A stretch of DNA of 64,000 nt from Leptospira sp. Lineage in GTDB: Bacteria > Spirochaetota > Leptospiria > Leptospirales > Leptospiraceae. The DNA is taken from the NCBI GenBank assembly GCA_016742255.1, contig JACVCB010000005.1:62001-126000 (forward strand), given 5' to 3'. Of the stretch, positions 1 to 8,813 are shown in pieces. Each line of letters begins with the position of its first letter. Position 1 is the stretch's first letter. The notes beneath the pieces are model-generated. The model did not search any database. It worked only from the letters and a program-made list of their open reading frames with translations, and was not told where the DNA came from. A program made the translations under genes and the position numbers.

Positions 1-11
1 TGAACATCCTA

Positions 12-545
12 GTGATCAAAAAAAGGATTAATACTTCCGCAGAATCCCAGTCTCCAAAAACTGAAGAATCGAAAGACAAGGGAGTGGTGGATTATGATAA
101 GGTCCGTGCGACAGATGTTGCCAAAAACCAAAACCTAAATACATATAGTGAGAACCCAGTTTTTCTAGCTAGGATCCACCTCCGTGCTATGGAGTTAGAT
201 AAAGTAAAACAACTCCTGCTCGATTTCCATTTGTCTTCTGACGACGTTATGTTCATCCGAACCTTTTTGGATGTGATGATCAAAAATGAATATAAGAAAC
301 CCGAACTAGACACAGTCAAACCCCAACTCATTGCCATGAACGAAGCATTTCGATTGGCAGTCTTAATTCTGGAATTCCAAGTGGAAGCTTTCGAAAAAGA
401 ATTGGATGGTGGATTTTCAAAAGACATCTCACATATGATTTATGCCCTCTTAGCCAAAGAACAAGACTCGGCCAAAGACCTAGAACACGAAATTGTTTTG
501 TGGGAATGGAAACTCAGGGTCCGTGCATCCCTCTATAAAAAATAA
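12..545 (+). CDS. Hypothetical soluble protein, possibly 5'-truncated by the window edge
   Basis: This 177-residue protein is charged and mostly helical by eye, with no signal peptide or membrane segment. I do not recognise a family. The first visible start is GTG at 12, but the frame is open back to the window edge with no stop, so the true start may lie upstream. The first 25 residues are polar and low in hydrophobics, like a disordered tail, followed by a helical body. The next gene begins 16 bases after its stop, so the two may be cotranscribed. The function is unknown. Confidence 0.7.
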   Translation: MIKKRINTSAESQSPKTEESKDKGVVDYDKVRATDVAKNQNLNTYSENPVFLARIHLRAMELDKVKQLLLDFHLSSDDVMFIRTFLDVMIKNEYKKPELDTVKPQLIAMNEAFRLAVLILEFQVEAFEKELDGGFSKDISHMIYALLAKEQDSAKDLEHEIVLWEWKLRVRASLYKK

Positions 546-561
546 GAAAAAACACTAAAAA

Positions 562-1479
562 ATGCTTTATTTTTCTCGAATTTCAGGGAAAACTATTGAT
601 ATTCATATGGATTTCTTGGGAATAACAGAAAAGTTGGCACAAAAATTGCAAAAAACTGCGCCGTTTTTTTGTGCTCTGGTGATAGCCGTTTTTGCCCAAG
701 GATCTTTATCTGCGAATGAATGGGAGGAACCGGTTGTCCTCTTAAACGATCCACTTGTTCCTGCCATTGAACTAAGGGAAGGTGTGATCAGTGAAGTTGA
801 GGTAAGTCCAAACCAAGAGATTGCCATTCCATCGAATCAAAGCGAAGGGCAAAATCTCTTCCAAATTCCAAATGCCCAAGTGGAAAAACAATCGATTCAG
901 TTTTTTACATCCAATCAGATTTCCTTCGCAAATGTTTCACTTCCGGGTGAAAAGGGGATGGGTTCGGCTCATTGCCAAGTTGTATTCGCAAACAGTATAG
1001 TATCGAGTCTGGAAGTGGAGAATCTACTTGTAAAATCGATTGCCAGCCCAGGACTTTTTGGTTTTCTGGGGATATGTCTCAACCGAAGCGAGTTGCCTTC
1101 CAAAAATTTCTCAACGCCATGCGAAAATTGTCTACTGAGGTCAATGACTCTGAGATCTGCAAGCGATTGGAGATTCTCATGGCAACCAGTAAGGACGACC
1201 TCCCATTGGCTCACGTCAACCAACTCCTCCAAGAACCAAAAGAATTCGATCCAAAGACAATCCCTGAGCCATACACTCAATACGTCCGACATTTCATCTA
1301 CATGGTCAAACGGAATGGCCGAATGCCCAGTGACATTCTCTCCAATGAAGAAAATGGCACAGGAGGATCTGGTAATTCTCGCGGGAATCAAAAGGAATCA
1401 AAGGTTTCCTCGAAAACCAGTACAAGCGCAAAAAACAAACGATCTGACTCTTCTGGTTCAAAACCTTCGTCTGCTGTAA
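562..1479 (+). pseudogene. Secreted protein, 5' part of a frameshifted gene
   Basis: The frame opens with a plausible Sec signal: a basic stretch, a hydrophobic core (PFFCALVIAVFAQG) and a cut after SLSA. ATG 607 is as good a start as ATG 562; neither has a clear ribosome site. The reading looks genuine to about position 957, in the GGGG run at 954-957. After that the same frame gives a Ser/Arg/Trp-rich shadow-like sequence, while frame 3 gives a coherent protein. Adding one G to the run would join the two as EKG-DGFGSLPSC and make a gene of about 300 residues ending at 1517. Either the gene is broken by a one-base deletion or the sequence has a homopolymer error. No family is recognised. Confidence 0.6.
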
Positions 1480-1517
1480 AAAAAGCCAAAACCACCACCT
1501 CTAAATCTAAAAAATAA
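972..1517 (+). pseudogene. 3' part of the frameshifted secreted-protein gene
   Basis: This is the downstream half of the gene whose 5' half starts at 562 or 607. Read in frame 3 from about 957 it contains a Cys-containing segment (STCKIDCQPRTFWFSGD), a helical stretch with a YTQYVRHFIYMVKR core, and a Lys/Ser/Thr-rich tail of about 45 residues that looks disordered. If it is translated alone, ATG 1074 (MSQPKRVAF) is a better start than 972 because GGGG lies just upstream. The basic tail could bind nucleic acid or cell wall, but nothing identifies a function. Confidence 0.55.
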
Positions 1518-1658
1518 TCCAAACCAAGATCCCTCATGAGACCACCATCTTACGCGTGGTTTCCGTTGCCTTTCCGTCCCTGTGCTCACTACAGGGAGAA
1601 AATGCACAAATTGACAAAACAAGCACAGTCCTGGGCGACACCCTGGGGAAAGAATATT

Positions 1659-1674
1659 TGCCTAAAATTAGGCA
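1659..1674. repeat. TGCC-N8-GGCA palindrome, copy 1
   Basis: The core is TGCCTAAAATTAGGCA. It sits inside a longer perfect inverted repeat at 1654-1679: 12-bp arms (ATATTTGCCTAA) separated by two bases. It is the most symmetrical member of the cluster. Confidence 0.75.
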
Positions 1675-1760
1675 AATATAGCCGAAATCTACGTCTTAAC
1701 GGCTCACAGTCACAGGAATTCCCGTTTGAAAGCAAAAAGGTTGTTGGAACCAAGAAAAAT

Positions 1761-1776
1761 TGCCTATATTTAGGCA
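1761..1776. repeat. TGCC-N8-GGCA palindrome, copy 2
   Basis: The sequence is TGCCTATATTTAGGCA, with perfect 6-bp arms TGCCTA/TAGGCA around a 4-base centre. It has the same length and outer bases as copy 1, but the surrounding sequence is different. Confidence 0.75.
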
Positions 1777-1807
1777 TTTAAATTCGGTGGAATCTGCTGA
1801 GTCGAAT

Positions 1808-1823
1808 TGCCCGAAGTTCGGCA
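1808..1823. repeat. TGCC-N8-GGCA palindrome, copy 3
   Basis: The sequence is TGCCCGAAGTTCGGCA. The inner CCGAA-G-TTCGG is also self-complementary but shifted by one base relative to the outer arms. It starts 31 bases after copy 2 ends. Confidence 0.7.
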
Positions 1824-1952
1824 TACGAATCGGGGCAGATCATCCCCAGGGACCAACTTTCGGCATCGAGTGTCCTCGAGTGGGCGGCCTTTTGGAAGGG
1901 GTGACTCGGTTTCGCCAGCCCGTACTACGGCAATTCCATATTTTGAACTTGC

Positions 1953-1968
1953 TGCCGGAAATTCGTCA
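1953..1968. repeat. Degenerate TGCC-N8-GGCA palindrome
   Basis: The sequence is TGCCGGAAATTCGTCA, which differs from the consensus at one outer base (GTCA for GGCA). It keeps the 16-bp length and has an internal near-palindrome. It is included because of its position within the cluster. Confidence 0.5.
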
Positions 1969-2239
1969 GTCACTCCTTCGTTTTCAGCTCTTATGGGATT
2001 GTTTCCTTTCCTTTCCGCCCCTTTATGATTACAAGCCTCCCCTGAAGGTTTGGTGACCAAATTCGGTCATTTCCTAGTAAAGGAGAGGCGATGAACAAAT
2101 CGGCCAGAGGGAAACTTTTGTCCGCATTCTAGCCCAAATATTGAAGAGAACTTTCGTAACTTAGCCGTGTTTTTCCAGACCAAAGGAAAAGGAATCCAAA
2201 AAGCAAATTACCCATTTTATCAGATAAAACATTCTCAAT

Positions 2240-2255
2240 TGCCGAAAGATAGGCA
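2240..2255. repeat. TGCC-N8-GGCA palindrome, copy 4
   Basis: The sequence is TGCCGAAAGATAGGCA. The outer arms are exact but the eight inner bases are not self-complementary, so the conserved part is the outer TGCC/GGCA pair and its spacing. GGCATTT follows, as at copies 2 and 5. Confidence 0.65.
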
Positions 2256-2271
2256 TTTAGGACTAAAAATC

Positions 2272-2287
2272 TGCCCAGAGTGAGGCA
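2272..2287. repeat. TGCC-N8-GGCA palindrome, copy 5
   Basis: The sequence is TGCCCAGAGTGAGGCA, starting 32 bases after the start of copy 4, which is about three helical turns. Outer arms are exact and the inner bases are free. GGCATTT at its right edge matches copies 2 and 4. Confidence 0.65.
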
Positions 2288-2462
2288 TTTCCCCCTTGGG
2301 TCCCACCTTTGTTCCCAGGCCAAATTCCTTCTTTTTTCGCACCAAAAAGAGCAAATAAGCTGCCAATATGTCATGTGTAGTTCGATTTCATCTGTATGCA
2401 AAATTGGCAGAAAAGCGAATATTGGTTGCCTGGGGGGCAACTCCTCCTCATCTTTCCTTGGT

Positions 2463-2678
2463 ATGGCAGAAACAATACGGTTAAGGGTGAAATGTCACGC
2501 CTGCTCTAATGTAATCGAAGGTACGGCCAAATACGGCTCAGGTCACTTTGTGCCAGAGGGTGTTGTGTTTGAATTTGTGGCAGTTGGGAAAGTAGAAGGT
2601 GCAAAAGGCCGTCGCGTAAAGGCAGAAGTCACTTGCACATGCCCCAATTGTGGAGTAAAATGCAAATACAATGTTTAA
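2463..2678 (+). CDS. Small zinc-ribbon-like protein
   Basis: The 71-residue product has cysteines at 11, 14, 58, 60, 63 and 67, arranged as CxxC and CxCxxCxxxC. This spacing is typical of a zinc ribbon formed by two knuckles separated by a beta-rich linker. I start at ATG 2463 (MAETIRLRVKCHAC); the frame is open further upstream but that part is Ser/Cys-rich and shadow-like. No strong ribosome site precedes the ATG. It lies downstream of the palindrome cluster and 21 bases before the MBOAT gene. Nucleic-acid or protein binding through zinc is an inference; the partner is unknown. Confidence 0.65.
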   Translation: MAETIRLRVKCHACSNVIEGTAKYGSGHFVPEGVVFEFVAVGKVEGAKGRRVKAEVTCTCPNCGVKCKYNV

Positions 2679-2699
2679 TGCACAATATTAAGCCATTAT

Positions 2700-4178
2700 A
2701 TGCTCTTTAATTCGGCACTATTTGGTGTGTTTTTGGCAATCACGATTGTTCTATGGCATCTTCTTGCAAATTGGCTGCACATATTTAGTCAAATAAATGC
2801 ACAAAATAAATCAATATATAGATCATTTAAAGTTTTTTATCTGTTGATAATTAGTCTTTTATTTTACAGTTTTTGGAACAAAAATTACTTAATATTAATC
2901 ATTTGGATTGCCCTGGTTGACTTTCTTGTGGCTCGAGCGATCCACAGCGCCAAATCGGCCCGATTTCGCCTTTTCTTTTTGTCACTTTCTCTAGCCAATA
3001 GCCTTGGGTTACTGGTATTCTTTAAATATGGGCATTTTATAGCTGAAAATTGGGCAAATATGATCGGATCTCCACAGGGTTCAGGGACTTTTTGGAGCCA
3101 GTGGCTCTTACCCGTTGGAATTTCCTTTTATACCTTCCAGTCGATTTCTTATGTAGTGGATGTCTACCAGGGGGAATTGGTTCCGGAGAGGAAATTTTCA
3201 TCCTACCTTCTGTTTCTCAGTTTTTTCCCACAGTTAGTAGCGGGTCCCATTGTCACGGCAAAGTCTTTTTTACCACAGATCAGGAGGCCACTCCATTTCC
3301 TTCGGATCCCCTTTTTATTCGGGACATTTTTAATTCTACTCGGTCTGTTTAAGAAAATGGTGTTGGCTGACCATCTGGCTGAGGTAGCTGATATCGTTTT
3401 TTCACATCCAGACAAAATGTCATCGCCTGCTCTCTGGATGGGAATGTTTTCCTACTCCCTACAGATCTACTGCGATTTTTCTGGGTACACTGATATTGCC
3501 CAAGGCACGGCAGTTCTATTTGGATTCCATTTGCCTGAGAATTTTCGGATGCCTTACCTATCGAGTGGATTTTCAGAATTCTGGACTCGTTGGCATATTT
3601 CTTTATCCCAGTGGTTAAAAAAATACCTATACATTCCTCTTGGTGGAAACCGGATGGGAGTCTTTTTTACTTATCGGAACCTTATTCTTGTGATGGCCAT
3701 TGGTGGTCTTTGGCATGGTGCTTCTTGGAATTTTGTAGTTTGGGGGACTGGGCATGGCATCTTACTTGTGGTGGAAAGATGGATTGGAGTACGTTACTCT
3801 CTGATGACACTTCCTGCTTGGAAACCATTCAAAGTTGTTTTCACTTTTTTTGCGGTAAGTCTTTTGTGGGTATTCTTTCGAAGTGCTAATTTGGTTGATT
3901 CCCTGTGTTACCTACAGGGGATTTTTACAAAAAAAGAGGGTTTTTTGTTACCATACACTCTTGAAATGAAATTTGTTTATTGTTTTGTGTTGGTATTGAT
4001 TGGCCATTTGATTGGAAGTCGCATTTTTAAGGAAAACAAACAACTGTTAGCAAAATTCGAAAAAATGCAAAATTCCTTAGGAAAATTGGCATTTTTAGCT
4101 TTTGTTGCAGTTTTAAGTTTGATTGTGATCGTATTGTATTCTGCTGAAAGTAAACCGTTTGTTTACTTTGTATTTTAG
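2700..4178 (+). CDS. MBOAT-family membrane O-acyltransferase (AlgI-like)
   Basis: This 492-residue polytopic membrane protein matches the AlgI/DltB branch of MBOAT proteins, which move acyl groups across or at the cytoplasmic membrane onto extracellular polymers. Visible hallmarks are the SFYTFQSISYVVDVY segment, the FFPQLVAGPI segment, the SGFSEFWTRWHISLSQW segment and the catalytic-His region LWHGASWNFVVWG, with the His near residue 338. Its N terminus resembles the second MBOAT in this window, which supports the ATG at 2700 although there is little ribosome-site signal. It is followed after 8 bases by an SGNH/DUF1574-type gene, the usual partner. The substrate polymer is not known. Confidence 0.92.
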   Translation: MLFNSALFGVFLAITIVLWHLLANWLHIFSQINAQNKSIYRSFKVFYLLIISLLFYSFWNKNYLILIIWIALVDFLVARAIHSAKSARFRLFFLSLSLANSLGLLVFFKYGHFIAENWANMIGSPQGSGTFWSQWLLPVGISFYTFQSISYVVDVYQGELVPERKFSSYLLFLSFFPQLVAGPIVTAKSFLPQIRRPLHFLRIPFLFGTFLILLGLFKKMVLADHLAEVADIVFSHPDKMSSPALWMGMFSYSLQIYCDFSGYTDIAQGTAVLFGFHLPENFRMPYLSSGFSEFWTRWHISLSQWLKKYLYIPLGGNRMGVFFTYRNLILVMAIGGLWHGASWNFVVWGTGHGILLVVERWIGVRYSLMTLPAWKPFKVVFTFFAVSLLWVFFRSANLVDSLCYLQGIFTKKEGFLLPYTLEMKFVYCFVLVLIGHLIGSRIFKENKQLLAKFEKMQNSLGKLAFLAFVAVLSLIVIVLYSAESKPFVYFVF

Positions 4179-4186
4179 GAATTAAG

Positions 4187-5707
4187 ATGAAAAAACGGAT
4201 ATTTTTCCTTACATGTCTGATTGTCTTTTTGTTCGGGATAGATACTTTGTTTTTCCGCAAAATCCAATTCCTTTTGCCAAATGAATCTCCTTGGAATACA
4301 AATCATTTTTTCAATTTTTTATACGAATATGAAAGGATACGTTCTCTTCCCAAAATTAAAAAACGGATCATCATTGTCGGAAGTTCGGTTGCCTATTATT
4401 CCATTGATGCACGGTCCTTGGAAAAAACCTTAAAGGATAAATTTTCATTAGATGTAGATGTTTTTTATTTAGCGTATGCGGGCAATAGTCCTCTATATGT
4501 GTATTTACTTCTCAATTGGCTTATACCTTTGGAACCAGACTTAGTCGTTTACCCCGTTAATTTTATTGATTATCGCCTCCACCGAACGTATGTTTTGTTT
4601 CCAGAAGGAAGGAATGATTCAGTTGATGAATCTTTAATGATACGAGATGCACTTACATTTGGAGAAGCACCTCAATCATTATGGGTTTTTCCTTGGGAAA
4701 CTCTGATGGAAGTGGGCTCGGAGATGGATACGGAAACTTTTTCTCGCTACATTGTTTCTTCCGGTTTCACTTTTTACCGGTACAAAGACATTTTCGAACA
4801 AAACATTCAAAACCTAATCCAACACCGATTTGGTCGAAATACAAGTTATCATTCTTATATGGGTGTCAGCATTCCAGAAGGAGTCAATGGACTTGGTTGG
4901 ACAGGGAAACAATTTAGTTTTTTCCCAACACATAAAATGGAAGAAAAAGGGATTTGGTTGGAAGTCACTCCCTATTTGCTTGCTGGTTCCACTTGTAAAC
5001 TTACCTTTTCGAACGGCGATACAAACCAAGTCGTGATCCTAAAAGATCCTAGATGGACGAAGGTTCGTTTGGATCCAATTTTCTTTAGGGAAAACAAACA
5101 AATCACTGCGACATTGGAACGAGTGTGGTATGCACATGAAGCTACGGGAGCTTATTTGGATTATCATTATGACCCCATGGGTGTCCGATTGGAACAGACA
5201 TTTGGTCTAGAAGTGGCAAAGTCAGGTGTCCAATACACTCGGGAACCACGTACGGAAGACTATCGTTATCAGGGGATGGATGATAAGACTTATACTCGTT
5301 ATTTTTACTATCGATTGTTAGAAGGTTTGGATAAACGACCTGGAATTGGTTATTTAGTCGCATTAAAACTTGCCAAAGAAAGAATCCGAAACGAAAAATT
5401 CCGACCTTTTTTTCATTTTCATTACCTGCAAAAAATCGCAGACCATTTTCGAAATCGAAATATCCCGTTTTTGCTCATCAATAACCCAGAAAATCCAATC
5501 TCTCTCAATTGGTATGAGGATTCGGACTGGTATCGGGACCATTTGCTTTTTCTGAAATCTTTGGATTCGGGTTCCGTACATTTTTGGGACATCCACGGCT
5601 TACTCCCAATGCAAGGGTTTTCCGATTTTCATCACTTCACTTATGCAGGAATGGAACAAATGAATTCGATTTATGCGGAAAGAATTGGAAATCTCTTTCC
5701 GAAATAA
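4187..5707 (+). CDS. DUF1574-type SGNH-like envelope protein, MBOAT partner
   Basis: The 506-residue protein has one N-terminal membrane segment (residues 4-20) and then a large extracytoplasmic domain. SGNH-hydrolase-like signs are a GSS block (IIIVGSSVAYYS, Ser66-Ser67) and a C-terminal DxxH (Asp480, His483 in SDFHHFTYAGM). Proteins of this kind are common in Leptospira as DUF1574 and are thought to complete acyl transfer begun by an MBOAT partner, as AlgJ/AlgX do. A good ribosome site (AGGA, 6 bases) precedes ATG 4187, 8 bases after the MBOAT stop. The middle of the protein (about 220-370) is unlike the second copy in this window and may recognise the substrate. Confidence 0.8.
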   Translation: MKKRIFFLTCLIVFLFGIDTLFFRKIQFLLPNESPWNTNHFFNFLYEYERIRSLPKIKKRIIIVGSSVAYYSIDARSLEKTLKDKFSLDVDVFYLAYAGNSPLYVYLLLNWLIPLEPDLVVYPVNFIDYRLHRTYVLFPEGRNDSVDESLMIRDALTFGEAPQSLWVFPWETLMEVGSEMDTETFSRYIVSSGFTFYRYKDIFEQNIQNLIQHRFGRNTSYHSYMGVSIPEGVNGLGWTGKQFSFFPTHKMEEKGIWLEVTPYLLAGSTCKLTFSNGDTNQVVILKDPRWTKVRLDPIFFRENKQITATLERVWYAHEATGAYLDYHYDPMGVRLEQTFGLEVAKSGVQYTREPRTEDYRYQGMDDKTYTRYFYYRLLEGLDKRPGIGYLVALKLAKERIRNEKFRPFFHFHYLQKIADHFRNRNIPFLLINNPENPISLNWYEDSDWYRDHLLFLKSLDSGSVHFWDIHGLLPMQGFSDFHHFTYAGMEQMNSIYAERIGNLFPK

Positions 5708-5743
5708 CATGTTTTTCAATCCTTACATTAGATAAGGAAAATT

Positions 5744-6793
5744 ATGGAAAAAATCAAAGTTGGAGTCCTGGGAGCAACAGGATCCGTCGGTCAAAGATTC
5801 ATTCAACTTTTGGAGGATCACCCTTATTTTACGGTGACTCATTTAGCAGCTTCTGAAAAAAGTGCGGGCCAAACTTATGGTGACGTGATGAAGTCTCGTT
5901 GGAAGATTTCTTCTGACATTCCTTCTTATGCAAAAGACATTATCATTTCATTACCAGATCCAAATGTAACAAAAGGCGTACAACTTGTGTTTAGTGGTCT
6001 AGACGCATCCATTGCAGGAGAAGTGGAGACTGCTTATGCGGAAGCTGGAGTGATGGTATTATCCAATTCCAAAAACCATCGTATGGACCCAAATGTTCCC
6101 ATCCTTTCTGCAGAAGTTAACTCACATCATTTGGATGTTCTTTCTGCACAAAAAACAAAAGGGAAAATCATCACAAATTCCAATTGTACAATAATGGGAG
6201 TGACGATCTCACTTAAACCACTCATGGATGCATTTGGATTAAAGTCTGTTATGTTATTTTCAATGCAGGCCATTTCAGGTGCAGGTTACCCTGGTGTTCC
6301 AACCATGGACATCCTTGGAAACGTTGTGCCTTATATCGGTGGAGAAGAAGACAAGGCGGAAGTGGAACCTCAAAAATGTTTGGGGACTGTGGAAGGTGGT
6401 GTCATTAAATCAGCAGACTTTAAAATCTCTGCTCATTGTAACCGAGTTCCAGTCTTTGATGGGCACACTGTTTGTGTTTCTGTATCCTTTGATAAAAAAC
6501 CAAAAAAAGAAGAGATTTTAAAGGTTTGGGCAGATTTTCAAGGGGAACCACAGAAATTGGGATTGCCGTTTGCACCGAACCCCGCTATTCTTTACCGCGA
6601 AGAAAACGACCGCCCTCAACCTCGTCTCGATTTGGACACAGGAAAGGGAATGACAACTGTTGTGGGAAGGTTACGAGAAGATTCAATCTTGGACTGGAAA
6701 TGGGTAGTTCTTTCGCATAACACGATTCGAGGTGCCGCTGGTGCTGCTATCTTGAATGCTGAGTTATTGTATAAAAAAGGATATTTTAAGTAA
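5744..6793 (+). CDS. asd: Aspartate-semialdehyde dehydrogenase
   Basis: The enzyme reduces aspartyl phosphate to aspartate semialdehyde with NADPH, the branch point to lysine/diaminopimelate, threonine and methionine. The NADP-binding loop GATGSVGQ is at residues 10-17, the catalytic Cys148 is in NSNCTIMG, and the acid-base His is probably His241 in RVPVFDGHT. At 349 residues and with this motif style it belongs to the archaeal/yeast-type branch rather than the E. coli type. AAGGA sits 5 bases before the ATG. It starts 36 bases after the SGNH gene and is followed after 15 bases by a large unknown gene and then pyk. Confidence 0.95.
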   Translation: MEKIKVGVLGATGSVGQRFIQLLEDHPYFTVTHLAASEKSAGQTYGDVMKSRWKISSDIPSYAKDIIISLPDPNVTKGVQLVFSGLDASIAGEVETAYAEAGVMVLSNSKNHRMDPNVPILSAEVNSHHLDVLSAQKTKGKIITNSNCTIMGVTISLKPLMDAFGLKSVMLFSMQAISGAGYPGVPTMDILGNVVPYIGGEEDKAEVEPQKCLGTVEGGVIKSADFKISAHCNRVPVFDGHTVCVSVSFDKKPKKEEILKVWADFQGEPQKLGLPFAPNPAILYREENDRPQPRLDLDTGKGMTTVVGRLREDSILDWKWVVLSHNTIRGAAGAAILNAELLYKKGYFK

Positions 6794-6808
6794 GGACTCA
6801 CTACCAAC

Positions 6809-8809
6809 ATGTTGGATCCAAATCTCCCAGAATTAAAAGTCATGGACTACACGGCCTGCCTCCAAAAGGTGCAGGCTATGGATTCTCGTGGAGATTTTTC
6901 TTACAAGGGGATCTATAAAGTTCTACTTGTTATCTTTGAATGGACAGATAAATTTTTACAAAACAAAGTTTTGCCGAATGTCGAACAGATTGAACGGGAT
7001 AGTTCCATTGACAGAGATCGCACAGAAAATTATGTAATTGATCTCAGTTATAAACAAAACCCTGCAATTATCAAAAAATTAAATGTATTAGAATTTCATC
7101 CCAATGAACCAGGGGATCCAGAAAATCCTAAAACCTACATCAAACACAATACAGTTTTTGCAAGACCGACAACTTCTGATGGTGGAACGGCTTTCCGATA
7201 CGCACTTGGTTTAAACGAACTTTCAACTTCTGCGATCAAGGGATGGTTCAATGAGAAACGAAAGTATGTTGGTAAAGAAAAAATGCGGAAAGTCATCAAA
7301 GCAGCTGTTGATGCCAATCGCCTTTTTGATACTTATGCTTCTACAGAATTAGGAAATTTGTTCCAATGCCCGTATGACAAAACGAAGGTGCAAAAAGATG
7401 CAACCATTGTCATCCACCTCAAACCAATTCTAAAACAATTGGTAGATGATAAAATTTTATTTTTCTTTCGAAATGATTCGGCTTCGAGGCCTGCAAACAA
7501 AAGTGTATTTTTGTACAATCGACCTTCCGAGATTTCGGATCGGTATGATGCCTATGTGGATTATGCAAAAAATACCATATATCCTGCGTTAAAAAATTTG
7601 GGTGTGATGGGTGAAATCACTGAAGATTCTTGGAATTCACCTAAAAACATATTAACCGAAATCAAAGGATATATGAATGAATCTTATGGTGACCAAAAAA
7701 CTCTGATGGAAGAGTGTTTGGTGTTAAATGAAATCATAGAAAAAGATCGAGAAAAAGAAGAAAAACAAAAACGTAAACAACAAATTGAAGATCTAATGGC
7801 TTTTCTCGCAGAAGCAGGTAGGATCGTTGAAGTAAACTTACTGCGTGTGAGTGGGGAACCACTTACTGATGAGTTTCGTTCCATGTTATTATCACAGCCA
7901 GAAGTGTTATATACTGAATATGCAGACAAACGAGTGTTCAATGAATTTATTTTACATAAATCTTGTATCCCTCAGGCGATTGAATCAGCAAAACGAACCT
8001 TCCAAATCAAACATTCTGATTTAGAAATCCGTGTACTGAATCAAATGAACGTGACACTACATTTGAATGATGAAAGTCCAAAAAGACTTTTAGAAGAAAT
8101 TGAAGCTCAAAGTTTGTTTCAATTTTTGCCATTTTTTACAAGGTTATGGAGGATGATTATGGGTAATATGACTGTCCATAAATTCGAAATTCCTCCCATC
8201 AAAGCAAGACTCCAACAACAACTCACGAAAGATTTGGCGAGCCAAAAAGTTAAAAAGATATCACAAGAAAAAGAAAAACTCGTCAAAGCTAGGTTGAAAG
8301 AAAGAGAAGAAGCAGAAAAAGACGCAGAACGAAAATCGAAACAAAGCCATTCACAAACCAATTCTTCAAACAATTCACAAGACGATGATGAAGATATAGA
8401 ACCAGTAAAACAAGGTAGCCCTGAAGAAGAAAAAAAATGGAAAGAATCCATTGAATCCATTGTTCGTATCTTGGATGAAGCGTGGGAGTTTGGTGTGTAT
8501 CCTGATCGTGAGTATGTTTTATCCAAACTCAATGGAAAGTTTACTGAAGAAAATTTGATCTTTTTCTTAAAAAAATTTGGCGGAAAAGAAATCTATAGTT
8601 TTCCAATCCGTAACCAAAGAGAAAAGTTTCCTTGGCCCATTTTGATTTCTACTGGGTATTTGAAACGACATGGCAAAAAACTATTTGATAAAGTTTCTGC
8701 TGAAAGCGAACGCCAAAGAAATGATAAGTTCCCCAACCAAGAAAAATTCGACCTTGCGGAATCGCAGTTAGATTTTTTAAACCGAATTTTACCCAAACTA
8801 AAACCATAA
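6809..8809 (+). CDS. Large hypothetical cytoplasmic protein
   Basis: This is a 666-residue protein with no signal peptide or membrane segment and no family I recognise. A charged helical stretch (about residues 305-330) and a long Lys/Glu-rich, probably coiled or disordered region (about 470-540, ending in an acidic Asp/Glu patch) separate three more globular parts. The start at 6809 has AAGGA about 12 bases upstream; an internal ATG (MDYTACLQ, residue 12) is possible. It lies between asd and pyk with gaps of 15 and 4 bases, so it is very likely cotranscribed with both. That linkage alone does not define its role. Confidence 0.8.
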   Translation: MLDPNLPELKVMDYTACLQKVQAMDSRGDFSYKGIYKVLLVIFEWTDKFLQNKVLPNVEQIERDSSIDRDRTENYVIDLSYKQNPAIIKKLNVLEFHPNEPGDPENPKTYIKHNTVFARPTTSDGGTAFRYALGLNELSTSAIKGWFNEKRKYVGKEKMRKVIKAAVDANRLFDTYASTELGNLFQCPYDKTKVQKDATIVIHLKPILKQLVDDKILFFFRNDSASRPANKSVFLYNRPSEISDRYDAYVDYAKNTIYPALKNLGVMGEITEDSWNSPKNILTEIKGYMNESYGDQKTLMEECLVLNEIIEKDREKEEKQKRKQQIEDLMAFLAEAGRIVEVNLLRVSGEPLTDEFRSMLLSQPEVLYTEYADKRVFNEFILHKSCIPQAIESAKRTFQIKHSDLEIRVLNQMNVTLHLNDESPKRLLEEIEAQSLFQFLPFFTRLWRMIMGNMTVHKFEIPPIKARLQQQLTKDLASQKVKKISQEKEKLVKARLKEREEAEKDAERKSKQSHSQTNSSNNSQDDDEDIEPVKQGSPEEEKKWKESIESIVRILDEAWEFGVYPDREYVLSKLNGKFTEENLIFFLKKFGGKEIYSFPIRNQREKFPWPILISTGYLKRHGKKLFDKVSAESERQRNDKFPNQEKFDLAESQLDFLNRILPKLKP

Positions 8810-8813
8810 GATT

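Larger units (their letters stand above)
1518..2462. other. Gene-poor region with a palindrome cluster
   Basis: This 945-base stretch has several open frames on both strands (for example 1770-2060 minus and 1807-2028 plus), but none has a ribosome site, a recognisable domain or believable composition, so I call no gene. It holds six 16-bp elements of the form TGCC-N8-GGCA, listed separately. A short stem (ACCAC/GTGGT near 1541-1560) follows the upstream gene and might end its transcript. The last elements lie about 180-220 bases before the zinc-ribbon gene at 2463. Confidence 0.6.

Noticed and set aside
1770..2060. Open frames on both strands in the palindrome region (1770-2060 minus, 1807-2028 plus, 1536-1781 plus)
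   Set aside because: They overlap each other on opposite strands, have no ribosome site and show composition unlike the neighbouring genes.
1659..2287. Palindrome cluster as a CRISPR array or integron attC series
   Set aside because: Copies are only 16 bp with irregular spacing and no shared flanks, and there is no Cas or integrase gene.
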